DNA from: Spirosoma arboris
Lineage (GTDB): Bacteria > Bacteroidota > Bacteroidia > Cytophagales > Spirosomataceae
Length of the DNA: 64,000 nucleotides
Assembly: GCF_009754945.1 (NCBI RefSeq)
Contig: NZ_WPIN01000029.1
Coordinates: 1 to 64,000, forward strand
Reading direction: 5' to 3'
Part shown: piece after piece, positions 34,811 through 43,086 of the stretch
Layout: each line of letters begins with the position of its first letter
How positions within the stretch are numbered: position 1 is the stretch's first letter
The notes under the pieces: generated by a model
Database searches by the model: none
What the model was told of the DNA's origin: nothing
Seen by the model: only the letters and a program-made list of their open reading frames with translations
Position numbers and translations under genes: made by a program

Positions 34811-35413
34811 CTATTTGAGTGGCACGCTGGGATTTATATCCTTGGTATTAGTAAGCCGGCTCCAGCCAGCTATGTTCTGCGACTTAATCGTACCATTGTC
34901 GTCCAGACTATTAGTGGTAAGTACATAGGCACCATAGTCAAAACTAATGCTCTCGGCTACAGAATCACAGTTAGCTGAACTGACCGCCATGGTTTTAACG
35001 AGGGCTTGTTTAAAGGTGATTTTGTTGATGACAACTTTGGGGCCCTGTGAAGATTTGATTAAAACAAAATCAACAAGCGGAAACGAACTTCCACTGGCCA
35101 TAGCTTGAAAGAGCGGCCCCGAAGCCTCATTAACCTGTTTAGTGATCACCAGCGGGTTGAAGGTAATTTTTCCGGCACCGGTTGAACCACCCGAAACCGA
35201 GTTATTGGTCTGCGCAAAATCAAATTGAATACTCGATACCTGTATATATCCAGTTAGGTCAACTGTGCCCTTATAATCCTGTACGTTATTCAGTTTGGAC
35301 GGAGAATTTCCAGTTACGGTCGTGATTTTCATATAAATGTCAATCTGAGCCTTTAACGCTAGTGGACTACAAATGGCGAGGAAAGCGAAGAGGAAGCGAA
35401 ACCAGGTTTTCAT
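34811..35413 (-). CDS. Secreted Hcp-like (type VI tube fold) protein
   Basis: 200 residues: a signal peptide (FRFLFAFLAICSPLALKAQ), then DIYMKITTVTGNSP, VDLTGYIQVSSIQFDFAQT, GKITFNPLVITKQVNEASGPLFQAMASG and VDFVLIKS, which follow the conserved strands of the Hcp/DUF796 fold. Classic Hcp has no signal peptide because it is pushed out by the type VI machine; this one should be exported to the periplasm. No other type VI gene is visible. It may be a structural or adhesive variant of the fold. It is upstream of, and probably linked to, the T9SS-cargo gene. Confidence 0.75.
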   Translation of the reverse strand: MKTWFRFLFAFLAICSPLALKAQIDIYMKITTVTGNSPSKLNNVQDYKGTVDLTGYIQVSSIQFDFAQTNNSVSGGSTGAGKITFNPLVITKQVNEASGPLFQAMASGSSFPLVDFVLIKSSQGPKVVINKITFKQALVKTMAVSSANCDSVAESISFDYGAYVLTTNSLDDNGTIKSQNIAGWSRLTNTKDINPSVPLK

Positions 35414-36040
35414 AAAAAGTGGAAGGTTAGGCAGCCGTAACTGCTTGAATTTTTATTGATTAGTACTGAGACAAAGGTCGCTGGCCACGTTGACTGGGGC
35501 TGTCAAAGTTGAGTCATTTGCTAGCAAGTTTGGGACAACGGACTTAACCTTTATCTCTTACTAGATTGCGCACTGTGGAGGTAATTCGCACGTATATAAG
35601 ACATGCCGCAGAAGAGATGGTTAAGCACATTTACAACCTATCCATCTGGCTCTCAAGTCTCTAAACACCCACATTTATGGGGAAAGTATGCCCCCTTTTC
35701 CACATTCAGCAGGGAGTGGCAAAGGCAATGTAAAATACGTAAATGGTTTACTATCAGGGAAATTGTAAACCATTTGGCAAATTGGCACAGTTTACGCTAT
35801 ATAGGAATCAACAAACGGATTCGCTAGTTGCCAGCAAGTAAAGGCAGCGTATTTATAGATTATCTACTCAACGTTAAGAAAACTGAAAAGAAAGAAGCTC
35901 GGTATTTGCCGGGCTTCTTTCGCTTTGTGTTCTACTTCGAACCAGCCAATCGCTTCGGTATCGCACCGACGACCTGGTTAGAGGGCTCTTTTTCAACCAT
36001 TAACCTTATTTGCGAGTCTTGACAGAAAGACCGATTACTG
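35414..36040. other. Intergenic region with an inverted repeat and a terminator
   Basis: No convincing gene. An 11-base inverted repeat AAATGGTTTAC (35741-35751) / GTAAACCATTT (35765-35775) and a hairpin AAAGAAGCTCGG (35891-35902) / CCGGGCTTCTTT (35909-35920, one G-T pair), followed by C-G-C-T-T-T-G. The frames of 60-75 codons here have no recognisable content. Confidence 0.4.
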
Positions 36041-36355
36041 ATGAAAAAGCTAAGCGCTATCACCTGCTTACTTAGTATTATTATGGGATGCCATTCCAAT
36101 TCGGTCCTCCCTGATCAGCCAGTGAAAGCTACTCTATTGGGTATCGTACCCGTTCCGCTCAATGGGGAATGCTATGCCTTGCAGCTACAAATTGGTGAGT
36201 ACCGGTACGCTACTAACCCGGCAGACTTTCCCTCAAGTATACCCTATACAGTACCTGGCACAATCGTTTATATCACCTACCAGGCCGATACAACTTGTGC
36301 CCAATTTGGTGGTGACAGGCGCTACTTGATTCGAGTAACATCGGCTCATCAATAG
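36041..36355 (+). CDS. Small lipoprotein (104 aa)
   Basis: 104 residues with a signal peptide ending IIMGC (Cys17). The mature part is beta-rich (VKATLLGIVPVPLNGECYALQLQIGEYRYATN, GTIVYITYQADTT) with two further Cys that could form a disulphide. Function unknown. Confidence 0.68.
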   Translation: MKKLSAITCLLSIIMGCHSNSVLPDQPVKATLLGIVPVPLNGECYALQLQIGEYRYATNPADFPSSIPYTVPGTIVYITYQADTTCAQFGGDRRYLIRVTSAHQ

Positions 36356-36525
36356 ACTAAGCCAAGCGCAATTAAATTATCTAAGGAAAAACGCCTTTCT
36401 TGCTTTACTGTCCAAGGGCTTCCGGGAGAGGACTTGTTAGTAATTTATCGGAATGCCCACTCTTTCAGGGCAAGGTAATTAGATTTATACAGGGAAGAGT
36501 CTATGACAGACGAGAGAATTACTTT

Positions 36526-36852
36526 ATGAACAACTTAGTCGCTTGGGTTACGGACAAATGGGTGATGAATAGTTCCACAAAGGGCCATGGGTTCGTGGTT
36601 TGGTACTATGTGGCTAGATACATCCATGTCGAGGAGCTACACATCAGACTTCGCTTTTACGAGTCTACTTTTCAGCGCGAGCACAACCCGTCTATATCCA
36701 AAGCTGATATAGAATTTAGAATTAGAATGGGTATACTGGGTGAGCGAGGTAGCTATCAATTATTTGAGAAAGAAGAAAATGGACTAAAGCCTATTCGCTC
36801 CTTCACGAATGAGATTGACCTGCTTATTCATTTAGATACGGCTGAAAGATGA
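36526..36852 (+). CDS. Hypothetical protein (108 aa)
   Basis: From the ATG at 36526 (MNNLVAWVTDKWV) the protein is a soluble 108-residue beta/alpha protein (WYYVARYIHVEELHIRLRFYE, DIEFRIRMGILGERGSYQLF, FTNEIDLLIHLD). The open frame extends upstream to a TTG at 36400, but that part looks like noncoding composition. No recognised family. Confidence 0.5.
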   Translation: MNNLVAWVTDKWVMNSSTKGHGFVVWYYVARYIHVEELHIRLRFYESTFQREHNPSISKADIEFRIRMGILGERGSYQLFEKEENGLKPIRSFTNEIDLLIHLDTAER

Positions 36853-36971
36853 GTAGTGTCCCACCTGCTTTGCAAAAAAAGTAAGACAAGTGCCTCATCC
36901 TGAGTAAGAGCAAGTCATGGTGCCCATAGGGGTAAACCCCGCAGGTCGACACCCTATGATAAACAGCTTCA

Positions 36972-37084
36972 TTATTTCTTTTTCGCCAGCGCAACTAATT
37001 TTCTGAGCGGATAGGCCACATTAAGACTCCATACCCGGTTATATACCTTTTCGTCAGGGTTATGGGGGTTGATATTTACCAGGC
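36972..37084 (-). other. Displaced C-terminus of the 37588 lipoprotein gene
   Basis: Directly after the annotated stop of the lipoprotein gene, the frame shifted by one base encodes LGLVNINPHNPDEKVYNRVW and then SLNVAYPLRKLVALAKKK, ending at 36972. It looks fully coding and has no start of its own. Confidence 0.6.
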
Positions 37085-37588
37085 CAAGCTGTAGGTCAGG
37101 TAACCAAAAGGTTCCAGATAATTCATGCGAGTCGTTGATCCTGTACCGCCCGACCCTTTACCAATAAGCTGAGCCCCATAGAGGAACCCAAGGTGGCTTG
37201 GCGATGACCGCTTGGCGATTGATGGCCCTGGTAGGGTATCGTTAGCAGCTACTAAGGTGGCTAGGTTAGCGGGACGGTAGTGTCTGGAAGCGAATGCCCC
37301 ATACTTGGCTAAAACACGGTTTATTCCATCCTTGTCGTGATTGGAGATGGCTAAATTAAGGGCATTCAAATCTTCGGTATTACTATTAAATTTAGCAAGT
37401 CTGGTCGTCTCGGTTATCCGCTGTTCGGCAAGCTCCAGGGAAGCTGACACCATTGGGAAACTATCCATTTGTTGAGTAGCGTACTCCTCTGGCGAGCAAC
37501 TGGCTAGGCTTCCCAGCAGGGGCATTAAAGCTAGCCAAAAGAGGTTTTTGCAGTAGACAGTACCAGACTGTCGAAAAGAAAATTTCAT
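37076..37588 (-). CDS. Lipoprotein of unknown function, frameshifted near its C-terminus
   Basis: From the ATG at 37588 (MKFSFRQS) the protein has a lipoprotein signal ending SLASC (Cys31) and a mature part with a helix (SASLELAEQRITETTRLAKF), a second (ALNLAISNHDKDGINRVLAK) and a Gly-rich conserved-looking end (GFLYGAQLIGKGSGG). The frame stops at FGYLTYSLAW. The continuation in the next frame gives about 38 more believable residues to 36972, so a base has been lost or gained between about 37085 and 37095. An in-frame ATG at 37603 is the other possible start; both lie in a stem-loop described separately. Confidence 0.65.
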   Translation of the reverse strand: MKFSFRQSGTVYCKNLFWLALMPLLGSLASCSPEEYATQQMDSFPMVSASLELAEQRITETTRLAKFNSNTEDLNALNLAISNHDKDGINRVLAKYGAFASRHYRPANLATLVAANDTLPGPSIAKRSSPSHLGFLYGAQLIGKGSGGTGSTTRMNYLEPFGYLTYSLAW

Positions 37589-37673
37589 GACTGTAATGGG
37601 CATTGGTTCGATATGTCAAAATTCCATTACAGTCACGAACAGGGAAATAGTTAGTAGTAACTATTTCCCTGTT
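37588..37673 (-). promoter_or_regulatory. Two nested inverted repeats in the leader of the 37588 lipoprotein gene
   Basis: On the leader side, AACAGGGAAATAGTTA (37638-37653) and its perfect complement (37658-37673) make a 16-base stem with a 4-base loop. Then TGACTGTAATGG (37588-37599) and CCATTACAGTCA (37624-37635) make a 12-base stem with a 24-base loop that includes the start codon at 37603 and touches that at 37588. This could hold the ribosome site in a hairpin or be an operator. Confidence 0.45.
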
Positions 37674-37855
37674 AAGAGCTACAGTGTTTAGCCAACGCGA
37701 CCGTCGATGTGGTTCTGAGTAGTAATAGTTCGGCTCGGATGGAGGCTAATGACGAACATATTACAGATTCACCCGATCACCTAATTACTTATGTATTAGT
37801 TGAGTAAAATTACTTATATTGCTTGCAGAATTAACTTTGATGATTAGGACAGCAT

Positions 37856-37884
37856 AAACGCCAGTCTCGATGAGACTGGCGTTT
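37856..37884 (+). terminator. Intrinsic terminator without an obvious gene
   Basis: A perfect 13-base stem AAACGCCAGTCTC / GAGACTGGCGTTT with a 3-base loop and a T run. The 180 bases before it contain no reading frame, so it may end a small RNA or a transcript from further left. It has the same shape as the AATGCCGAC hairpins, but different sequence. The gap 37674-38091 is otherwise empty. Confidence 0.6.
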
Positions 37885-38091
37885 TTTACGGCAATAAATA
37901 CTAATCTCCTGCTATACACCTCAAAATCTATTTTGCACCTGTCTGATAGTTAATTGTAAGGATCCGTTGCATACCTACTTAGGTCGCCTACCTACAAATC
38001 CCCGTCGCTCACATACATTGGTCAGCGCAGCCTTATGAAGCGATATACCTTTGAACCAGTTATTTAACTAAACTTTCCTTGACTGACTCAA

Positions 38092-38337
38092 ATGGACTAC
38101 ACAAAAAATACCCACTCAGCTATACTTGCCGCCACCTTACTATTTCTGCTCAGCGCCTGCTCACCTAAAGATCCTATGATTCCTAACGGAACATCAACGT
38201 CAACGGCTGGCTCTGCCCGGACATCAGGTTATATCGTGGCTAATTTCTTAACTGTCGACCAGTATGACTCTGACAATGACACCCCCATCTGCAAAAATGG
38301 TTTCCAGGTACCAGTTAGCCAATCCCGCTGTTGTTAG
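38092..38337 (+). CDS. Small lipoprotein (81 aa)
   Basis: MDYTKNTHSAILAATLLFLLSAC gives a lipidation Cys23; the mature part is a Ser/Thr-rich linker and a short end with three Cys (PICKNGFQVPVSQSRCC). The paired C-terminal Cys suggests disulphides. Unknown function. Confidence 0.55.
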   Translation: MDYTKNTHSAILAATLLFLLSACSPKDPMIPNGTSTSTAGSARTSGYIVANFLTVDQYDSDNDTPICKNGFQVPVSQSRCC

Positions 38338-38486
38338 TAATCTGTCAAGCAGTTTGCTTCTATCTTACCCACCTCACACGTTGCTTTATAATCGCCCCAG
38401 CAGTCTGTTTTTTTAATGAGAATCCTTTTCGGTTTTATGAGATTTTTAAACGCTTTTACCCTCTTTTTCGTTATATAGGTAAAAAA

Positions 38487-38494
38487 TATCTTTA
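38487..38494 (+). promoter_or_regulatory. Candidate -7 box (TATCTTTA)
   Basis: Lies 12 bases before the ATG at 38507, with a T-rich TTTTTCG about 18 bases further upstream in the -33 position. A very short leader results. Confidence 0.35.
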
Positions 38495-38506
38495 AATAAT
38501 ACTAGC

Positions 38507-38791
38507 ATGATTGCCGAGGTCCATAACCCAATTCCTACCCTTACTAGGGAGGACATTCAACAATATGTTGCTACGCATGAGTTTAACGAGATTGGCGACC
38601 GGCAGTGGTTTCGGCTCATCCCTCACGGCGAGGATTTGTTTCGAACACCCGAGTACGGGTTCTTCTACGGTACGGAGTTAACCACAGGTGATATATTATG
38701 GATAGCGGTCGGGCTTAGCAGCGGTTACCAGGCAAGACCCTATACTGCTGAATCTATCTCAGCTTCATCTCTTGCCGAAATGCATCAGTAA
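38507..38791 (+). CDS. Hypothetical protein (94 aa)
   Basis: Soluble 94-residue protein (LTREDIQQYVATHEFNEIGD, WFRLIPHGEDLFRTPEYGFF). Promoter box close upstream supports expression. No family recognised. Confidence 0.5.
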   Translation: MIAEVHNPIPTLTREDIQQYVATHEFNEIGDRQWFRLIPHGEDLFRTPEYGFFYGTELTTGDILWIAVGLSSGYQARPYTAESISASSLAEMHQ

Positions 38792-39010
38792 GTAATAAAT
38801 AATCAGTTTATAGTATAAATAACCAGGCCTGCTATTTTTTGCTCTTACCTTTTCTCAATCTTGGCTAGTTCTTCGGAAAAGTACTGCACGGATGGTCAGT
38901 CGCTTTAGGGAGGCTAATTCTGCCTGGGTTGACGTTTTCCGTTACCTATTTTTTCGATTATCGTCTAAGCCACGATTGCCAGGTTGCAATCAATTAACGG
39001 TAGGCGCACT

Positions 39011-39042
39011 AATGCTGGCTCTGGTAGGGTCAGCATTTTTTA
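39011..39042 (+). terminator. Terminator-like hairpin
   Basis: AATGCTGGC (39011-39019) pairs with GTCAGCATT (39029-39037, one G-T pair), then a T run. It falls in a 57-codon frame (38892-39065) that I do not accept as a gene, so what it ends is not clear; the hypothetical gene at 38507 is the nearest upstream. Confidence 0.5.
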
Positions 39043-39097
39043 ATAGTAAAACCGCTGCCTACTAATCTTTTACCTGCAAAGTTGTGTATCTGAGAGG

Positions 39098-39190
39098 TAC
39101 ATATTGGTGTGGATTAGAATGAAATGCCGACCCGGTTCGAGTCGGCATTTTTTATCAAAAACAGCCGACACCTAAGCAGATGTCGGCTGT
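39098..39190 (+). repeat. Dispersed double-hairpin element, copy 3 (most complete)
   Basis: Starts TACATATTGGTGTGGATTAG, then stem AATGCCGAC (39123-39131) / GTCGGCATT (39141-39149) with a T run, then a perfect 10-base stem ACAGCCGACA (39161-39170) / TGTCGGCTGT (39181-39190) with the loop CCTAAGCAGA. Copy 1 (22404) is the same element inverted, copy 2 (28653) a weaker version. Confidence 0.65.
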
Positions 39191-39279
39191 ATAAACTTTA
39201 GATTATCACTGACTTTCTATTACGCAGGAAGCAAATGGTTTGTTGCTGAAAGTGAGGGAATGGAAAAGTCCCAACCAGA

Positions 39280-40362
39280 CTATCTTGTATTGATTACAGG
39301 CTTCGCCGGAGTGGGCGTTGTCATACTGGATTCGGCAAACCGGCAGTCCTGCAGAAACGAATCGTCGGTCAGAGTACGCAAAAAAGCTACGATGTCTGCC
39401 TGTTCTCTAGGGGTGAGCGAAAGGCCAAGAATGCCCGTTTCGTGGTCTTTTTTCAGAAGGTAGTCCAACGTTTCGCCGTGCTGAACACCCGAGCCATAGT
39501 GCGCCACAACTTCTTCTAACGTATCAAATCGACCGTCGTGCATGTAGGGGGCTGTTACAGCTATGTTGCGCAGGGTAGGTACTTTAAACTTGTAACGATC
39601 GTCGTTTTTTAACGTAATGTCAAATTGGCCCTGATCATCGCTTTCCGTTTTGGATAGACCGTTATTTCGAAACGAGAAGTCAGTGAATAAGGGCTCTGGA
39701 TGACAACCGCTGCATTTTCGCTCAACCAATATCCAGCCAGCTCGCTCGTTTGGCGTGAACGTAGCGCCTTCGTTACGTACCGCTCTATCGTAGCGCGAAT
39801 TAGCCGACACCATGGTGAGTATAAACTGCGAGATTGCTTTTAAAAGTCGCTCAGCAGTAATATCAGGACTACCAAACGCCTTCGTAAACAGAGGTGGATA
39901 ATCTCGCTTTTGGCGGAGTTTCTCCAGAATATTTGGCAGCGACTCATTCATTTCGGTTTCATTCTGAATAGGGACCAACGGAAATAAATCCAGATCATGT
40001 ACCCCACCATCCCACCCAAAATGGCTCGACCAGGCCAGGTTTGCCAGTGGCATTGCATTACGTTTTGTCGACAAATCGTTGATTCCCCGGCTGAGAGCAT
40101 GACCATGCTGGGTAAAACCCGATGCCTGTTGGTGGCAACTGCCGCAACTAATAGTATTGTCTTTTGAAAGAAGGGTCTCGTAAAACAGGGCCCTGCCTAG
40201 CTCGATTCCGGCTTCGGTCAGTGGGTTTCGTTCGAATGGATAAACAGGCTTTGGGAAATGAGATGGCACGTTGAGGAGAGGTGCTTTCTGATGGGCTGAA
40301 AAGAAAAATGCCATTATCAGCAATGCGACCGACGTAACAAGTATCGTTATCTTCAACTTCAT
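39280..40362 (-). CDS. Di-haem cytochrome c peroxidase (MauG/CcpA family)
   Basis: 360 residues: an N-terminal membrane or signal helix (LVTSVALLIMAFFFSA), then SCGSCHQ (haem c Cys73, Cys76, His77) and KCSGCHP (Cys217, Cys220, His221), the two c-type haem sites of the family, with the usual AMPLANLAW, DGRFDTLEEVVAHYG and LTPREQADIVAFLRTLTD segments. It acts in the periplasm, reducing hydrogen peroxide or modifying a protein substrate. No partner cytochrome gene adjoins it. The 485 bases between 40363 and 40847 show no gene. Confidence 0.92.
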   Translation of the reverse strand: MKLKITILVTSVALLIMAFFFSAHQKAPLLNVPSHFPKPVYPFERNPLTEAGIELGRALFYETLLSKDNTISCGSCHQQASGFTQHGHALSRGINDLSTKRNAMPLANLAWSSHFGWDGGVHDLDLFPLVPIQNETEMNESLPNILEKLRQKRDYPPLFTKAFGSPDITAERLLKAISQFILTMVSANSRYDRAVRNEGATFTPNERAGWILVERKCSGCHPEPLFTDFSFRNNGLSKTESDDQGQFDITLKNDDRYKFKVPTLRNIAVTAPYMHDGRFDTLEEVVAHYGSGVQHGETLDYLLKKDHETGILGLSLTPREQADIVAFLRTLTDDSFLQDCRFAESSMTTPTPAKPVINTR

Positions 40363-40847
40363 GATGTACAGCCATCAATTCATCTCTAAACCAGAAGAAT
40401 ACGTTTTATTGGCCGATGTTCCACCAATAAAGTCCGTTAAATTACTAAAAACGATTGTTTTGTTAACGTATTGTTAGTGTGTTCGTGGAGTTTATGGGGA
40501 TGCATATCTACTAGAGTAAATAGCCTCAGGAAAGCGATCAACTAGTTACGGACTAACCGAATTTCCTCCCAAGGTGACAATTAGACCCTGGGTGGTCCGG
40601 TTAGCCCCCAAAATTGAAATAATACTCATGAGTTACATCGTAAAGCCGTTGGGTAGCCTGCTTACAGGAAATTGAACAGATTGCCGTTGATTAGACGAAA
40701 TGGTTAATGTCAAAACGCACCGAAAGCTATTAAACAAATAATGGTGGTATAGGAGATAGAAACAGGATGAAAATGAGGAACGTAGCAAATTTGAACTAAG
40801 TCCAGGGTATCAAAAGGTTAAGTCTGACAAAAACGATTTATGTATGT

Positions 40848-41660
40848 CTAACATTGAACAGTCACTCGTAAGAATGTGGCCGGGATGGACGTGCTAGTCT
40901 TATCAGCGCTTTTATTTTGGCTGGCGAACAAGTCGTCTAATTCACGTTGCAGTTCCGTAGCCTTGCCATTCTTTTCGGCCGCTTCAAAGGCATTCATCGT
41001 CGGGCCGTAATAGTTTTTAAACATGTTGACCAGCTCAGAGGGGGGATAAGTAGCCTCAAATGTAAACGTATCTCTACTAAAGGTTATGTTCTCCTGAGCT
41101 ACGCCAGCTTGCTCAAACCGTTCAATTACGTGGCTTTCTATGCCCCACAACATAGGACTAATGAATCCTTCTGGCGGTGGAGGGGTAAAGGTTGAACTGA
41201 TTCTTAGTATTTGCGCAACTAGAGTAGGATCACCGGGTATCCAGTTGCCCATCACGATTCGTCCCCCTGGGCGAGTAACACGAATCATTTCCCTGGCTAC
41301 GTCAAATGGCGTTGGAGCAAACATGGCTCCGAAGATGCTTACGACCAAATCAAAACGATGATCCGCCAATTCAGCCAAATCGGTCGCATCACCTTCCTGA
41401 AATGTACAATTGGTAAGACCTTCTGCTTTTGCCCGACGGTTGCCCGCTTCAACCAGGTTTCGGGCTATATCGACCCCTAAAACCGTGGCCCCCAGTTTAG
41501 CTTCCGGGATAGCCGTGGTGCCATCACCACAACCCAGATCAAGAACGGTTAGATTCTGGGTAATACCGAGTTGAGCAACTAATGCCGCACCGCTTTCTCG
41601 CATGGTTTGGGCAATTTGGGTGAAGTCCCCTTTTTCCCATAAGGCTTTATTTGGATTCAT
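40848..41660 (-). CDS. Class I SAM-dependent methyltransferase
   Basis: 270 residues with the Rossmann methyltransferase motif I VLDLGCGDGTTAIPEAKLG, motif II acidic end LGVDIA, motif III EGDATDLAELADHRFDLVVS and post-motif VTRPGGRIVMGNW, as in UbiE/MenG-like small-molecule methyltransferases. The substrate is unknown. Next upstream on the same strand, 159 bases away, is an AraC-type regulator which may control it. Confidence 0.9.
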   Translation of the reverse strand: MNPNKALWEKGDFTQIAQTMRESGAALVAQLGITQNLTVLDLGCGDGTTAIPEAKLGATVLGVDIARNLVEAGNRRAKAEGLTNCTFQEGDATDLAELADHRFDLVVSIFGAMFAPTPFDVAREMIRVTRPGGRIVMGNWIPGDPTLVAQILRISSTFTPPPPEGFISPMLWGIESHVIERFEQAGVAQENITFSRDTFTFEATYPPSELVNMFKNYYGPTMNAFEAAEKNGKATELQRELDDLFASQNKSADKTSTSIPATFLRVTVQC

Positions 41661-41819
41661 CTGCTTTTGTTTTTAGACATGTGAAGGAAAAATGTCAAAC
41701 GAGCAGTCAACGCCTTCCGGATTCGTTTTTGTGCTCGTGAGCTTACTTGATGAGCACAAATATATTGGGTCGGTAAAGCCTGGGCTTTGCCCACAAGTCC
41801 AAACATATGACTAATCGGT

Positions 41820-42596
41820 TCAGACCAGGAGCCGCTGCCTGACGAATGCAGGCGCTATGCCGAAACGCTGCCGGAAAGCACGGCTGAAATGGGTCGCATT
41901 TTCAAAACCACATTCAAAGCTTGTTTCGCCCACTGTTTTTCCTCGATTGGCCAGTAGATGCTGGGCATGAGTTAAGCGTTTTTCCAATAACCATTTACCC
42001 GGAGTCGTTTGATAAATCGACTTAAAATCCCGTTTAAATCCTGATAAACTACGGGCACATAAAGCCGCAAATTCTTCCAGTTTAAGATTATAACAGTAAT
42101 TGGCTTCCATTATCAATTGGAGCGATACGCTTTGCGGCTCCTCCAGCAAAGAACAGAAGTAAGCCAGTAGTTCCTGATTGGCTGTATTGTCAGCTACAGT
42201 AAGAATTAATTCTTTAAATTTTAATTCCAGCAAGGCCGGATCAGGTTGACATTCCTCCTCAACATAAGGAAGCATGGATTGGAAGAAAGTATGAATGGCA
42301 ATACTGTTGGCCAGGGGCATAACAGGCTCGTGTTTGCGGACTGTTGACCGAATGGGTGTTGATTTAGCGTTTAATGTTTCGCAGATAAAGGCATCGGGAA
42401 TAAAAAAAAGGAAGAAACAGAACTCGGTATCAAAAAACTGCTCGACAATGCAGGCTCCCTTTCTGACAAACACGCAACTACCCTCCCGCAGGTCGTAAGC
42501 ACCATGGGCCGTGTGCCAGATTTTTCGGCCTTCCACTACGTATACGATATAGTTATGATGGCTCCAGAGATCTTCATACTTATTTTTTGAGACCAC
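41820..42596 (-). CDS. AraC family transcriptional regulator, N-terminus broken by a frameshift
   Basis: The frame shown starts at GTG 42596 and encodes a cupin-like sensor (IVYVVEGRKIWHTAHGAYDL, CVFVRKGACIVEQFFD) and a C-terminal AraC double helix-turn-helix (LKLEEFAALCARSLSGFKRD, GETSFECGFENATHFSRAFRQRFGIAP). The upstream frame, from ATG 42684, encodes a fitting first 33 residues and runs into a stop at the same point. Dropping one A from the A6 run (T6 at 42583-42588 on the plus strand) fuses the two. Whether the short form works is uncertain; the sensor domain is nearly complete without the first 33 residues. Confidence 0.85.
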   Translation of the reverse strand: MVSKNKYEDLWSHHNYIVYVVEGRKIWHTAHGAYDLREGSCVFVRKGACIVEQFFDTEFCFFLFFIPDAFICETLNAKSTPIRSTVRKHEPVMPLANSIAIHTFFQSMLPYVEEECQPDPALLELKFKELILTVADNTANQELLAYFCSLLEEPQSVSLQLIMEANYCYNLKLEEFAALCARSLSGFKRDFKSIYQTTPGKWLLEKRLTHAQHLLANRGKTVGETSFECGFENATHFSRAFRQRFGIAPAFVRQRLLV

Positions 42597-42684
42597 AATT
42601 GAAAATTGTAAAAAGCGTATCCTTGTAGGTCAGCCGTTTGCATCGGCTGGGATTGGTGGCAATATGGGTATAAAGGTTGTACAT
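42589..42684 (-). other. Displaced N-terminal coding sequence of the AraC gene
   Basis: ATG 42684 opens MYNLYTHIATNPSRCKRLTY, then KDTLFTIFNCGLK, the start expected for this regulator family, and reaches a TAA just past the A6 run. Its natural continuation, NKYEDLWSHHNY, is in the frame one base over. Confidence 0.6.
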
Positions 42685-43086
42685 TATCGTAGATAAAAAC
42701 GTCGTGTATTGCTGACAGTATGACTAACTAGGCGGGGAGGAAGCCGAAGGAACTGGCGTCAGTAAAAGAAACGGAACAGAAAGTGATAATTCGCCATGAT
42801 TTGTAGACCTGCTTACGAATAAACGAAAATTAGCAGGGCTACCTCCCAACTCTTTAGGTATCGGTAATCGCTTAACTAATACCTCAATGGTTTCATAAAA
42901 AAAGATGAATTAGTTCCTTCTTATGCCAAATGATGGAAGTGCCCCTTCAAACAGTAAAACACATTGCTTACTAATTCAAACGAGTTGGAGAGTAGAAGTC
43001 GACAAGAACGTTCTCTCAATTCCGTAGATTCCCAGTCCCCCAAGTCAGGTCGCCCCGCGTTGGCACTAAGAACCCCAATCAGTAGA

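Noticed and set aside
34811..35413. Part of a type VI secretion cluster
   Set aside because: No sheath, baseplate, ClpV or VgrG genes are nearby and the protein has a signal peptide.
35603..36022. Two adjoining frames of 74 and 64 codons
   Set aside because: Not protein-like; they overlap an inverted repeat and a terminator hairpin.
38892..39065. 57-codon frame with a hydrophobic segment
   Set aside because: A terminator-like stem falls inside its last third, and that stem alone explains the LMLALVGSAFF reading. Not conserved-looking.
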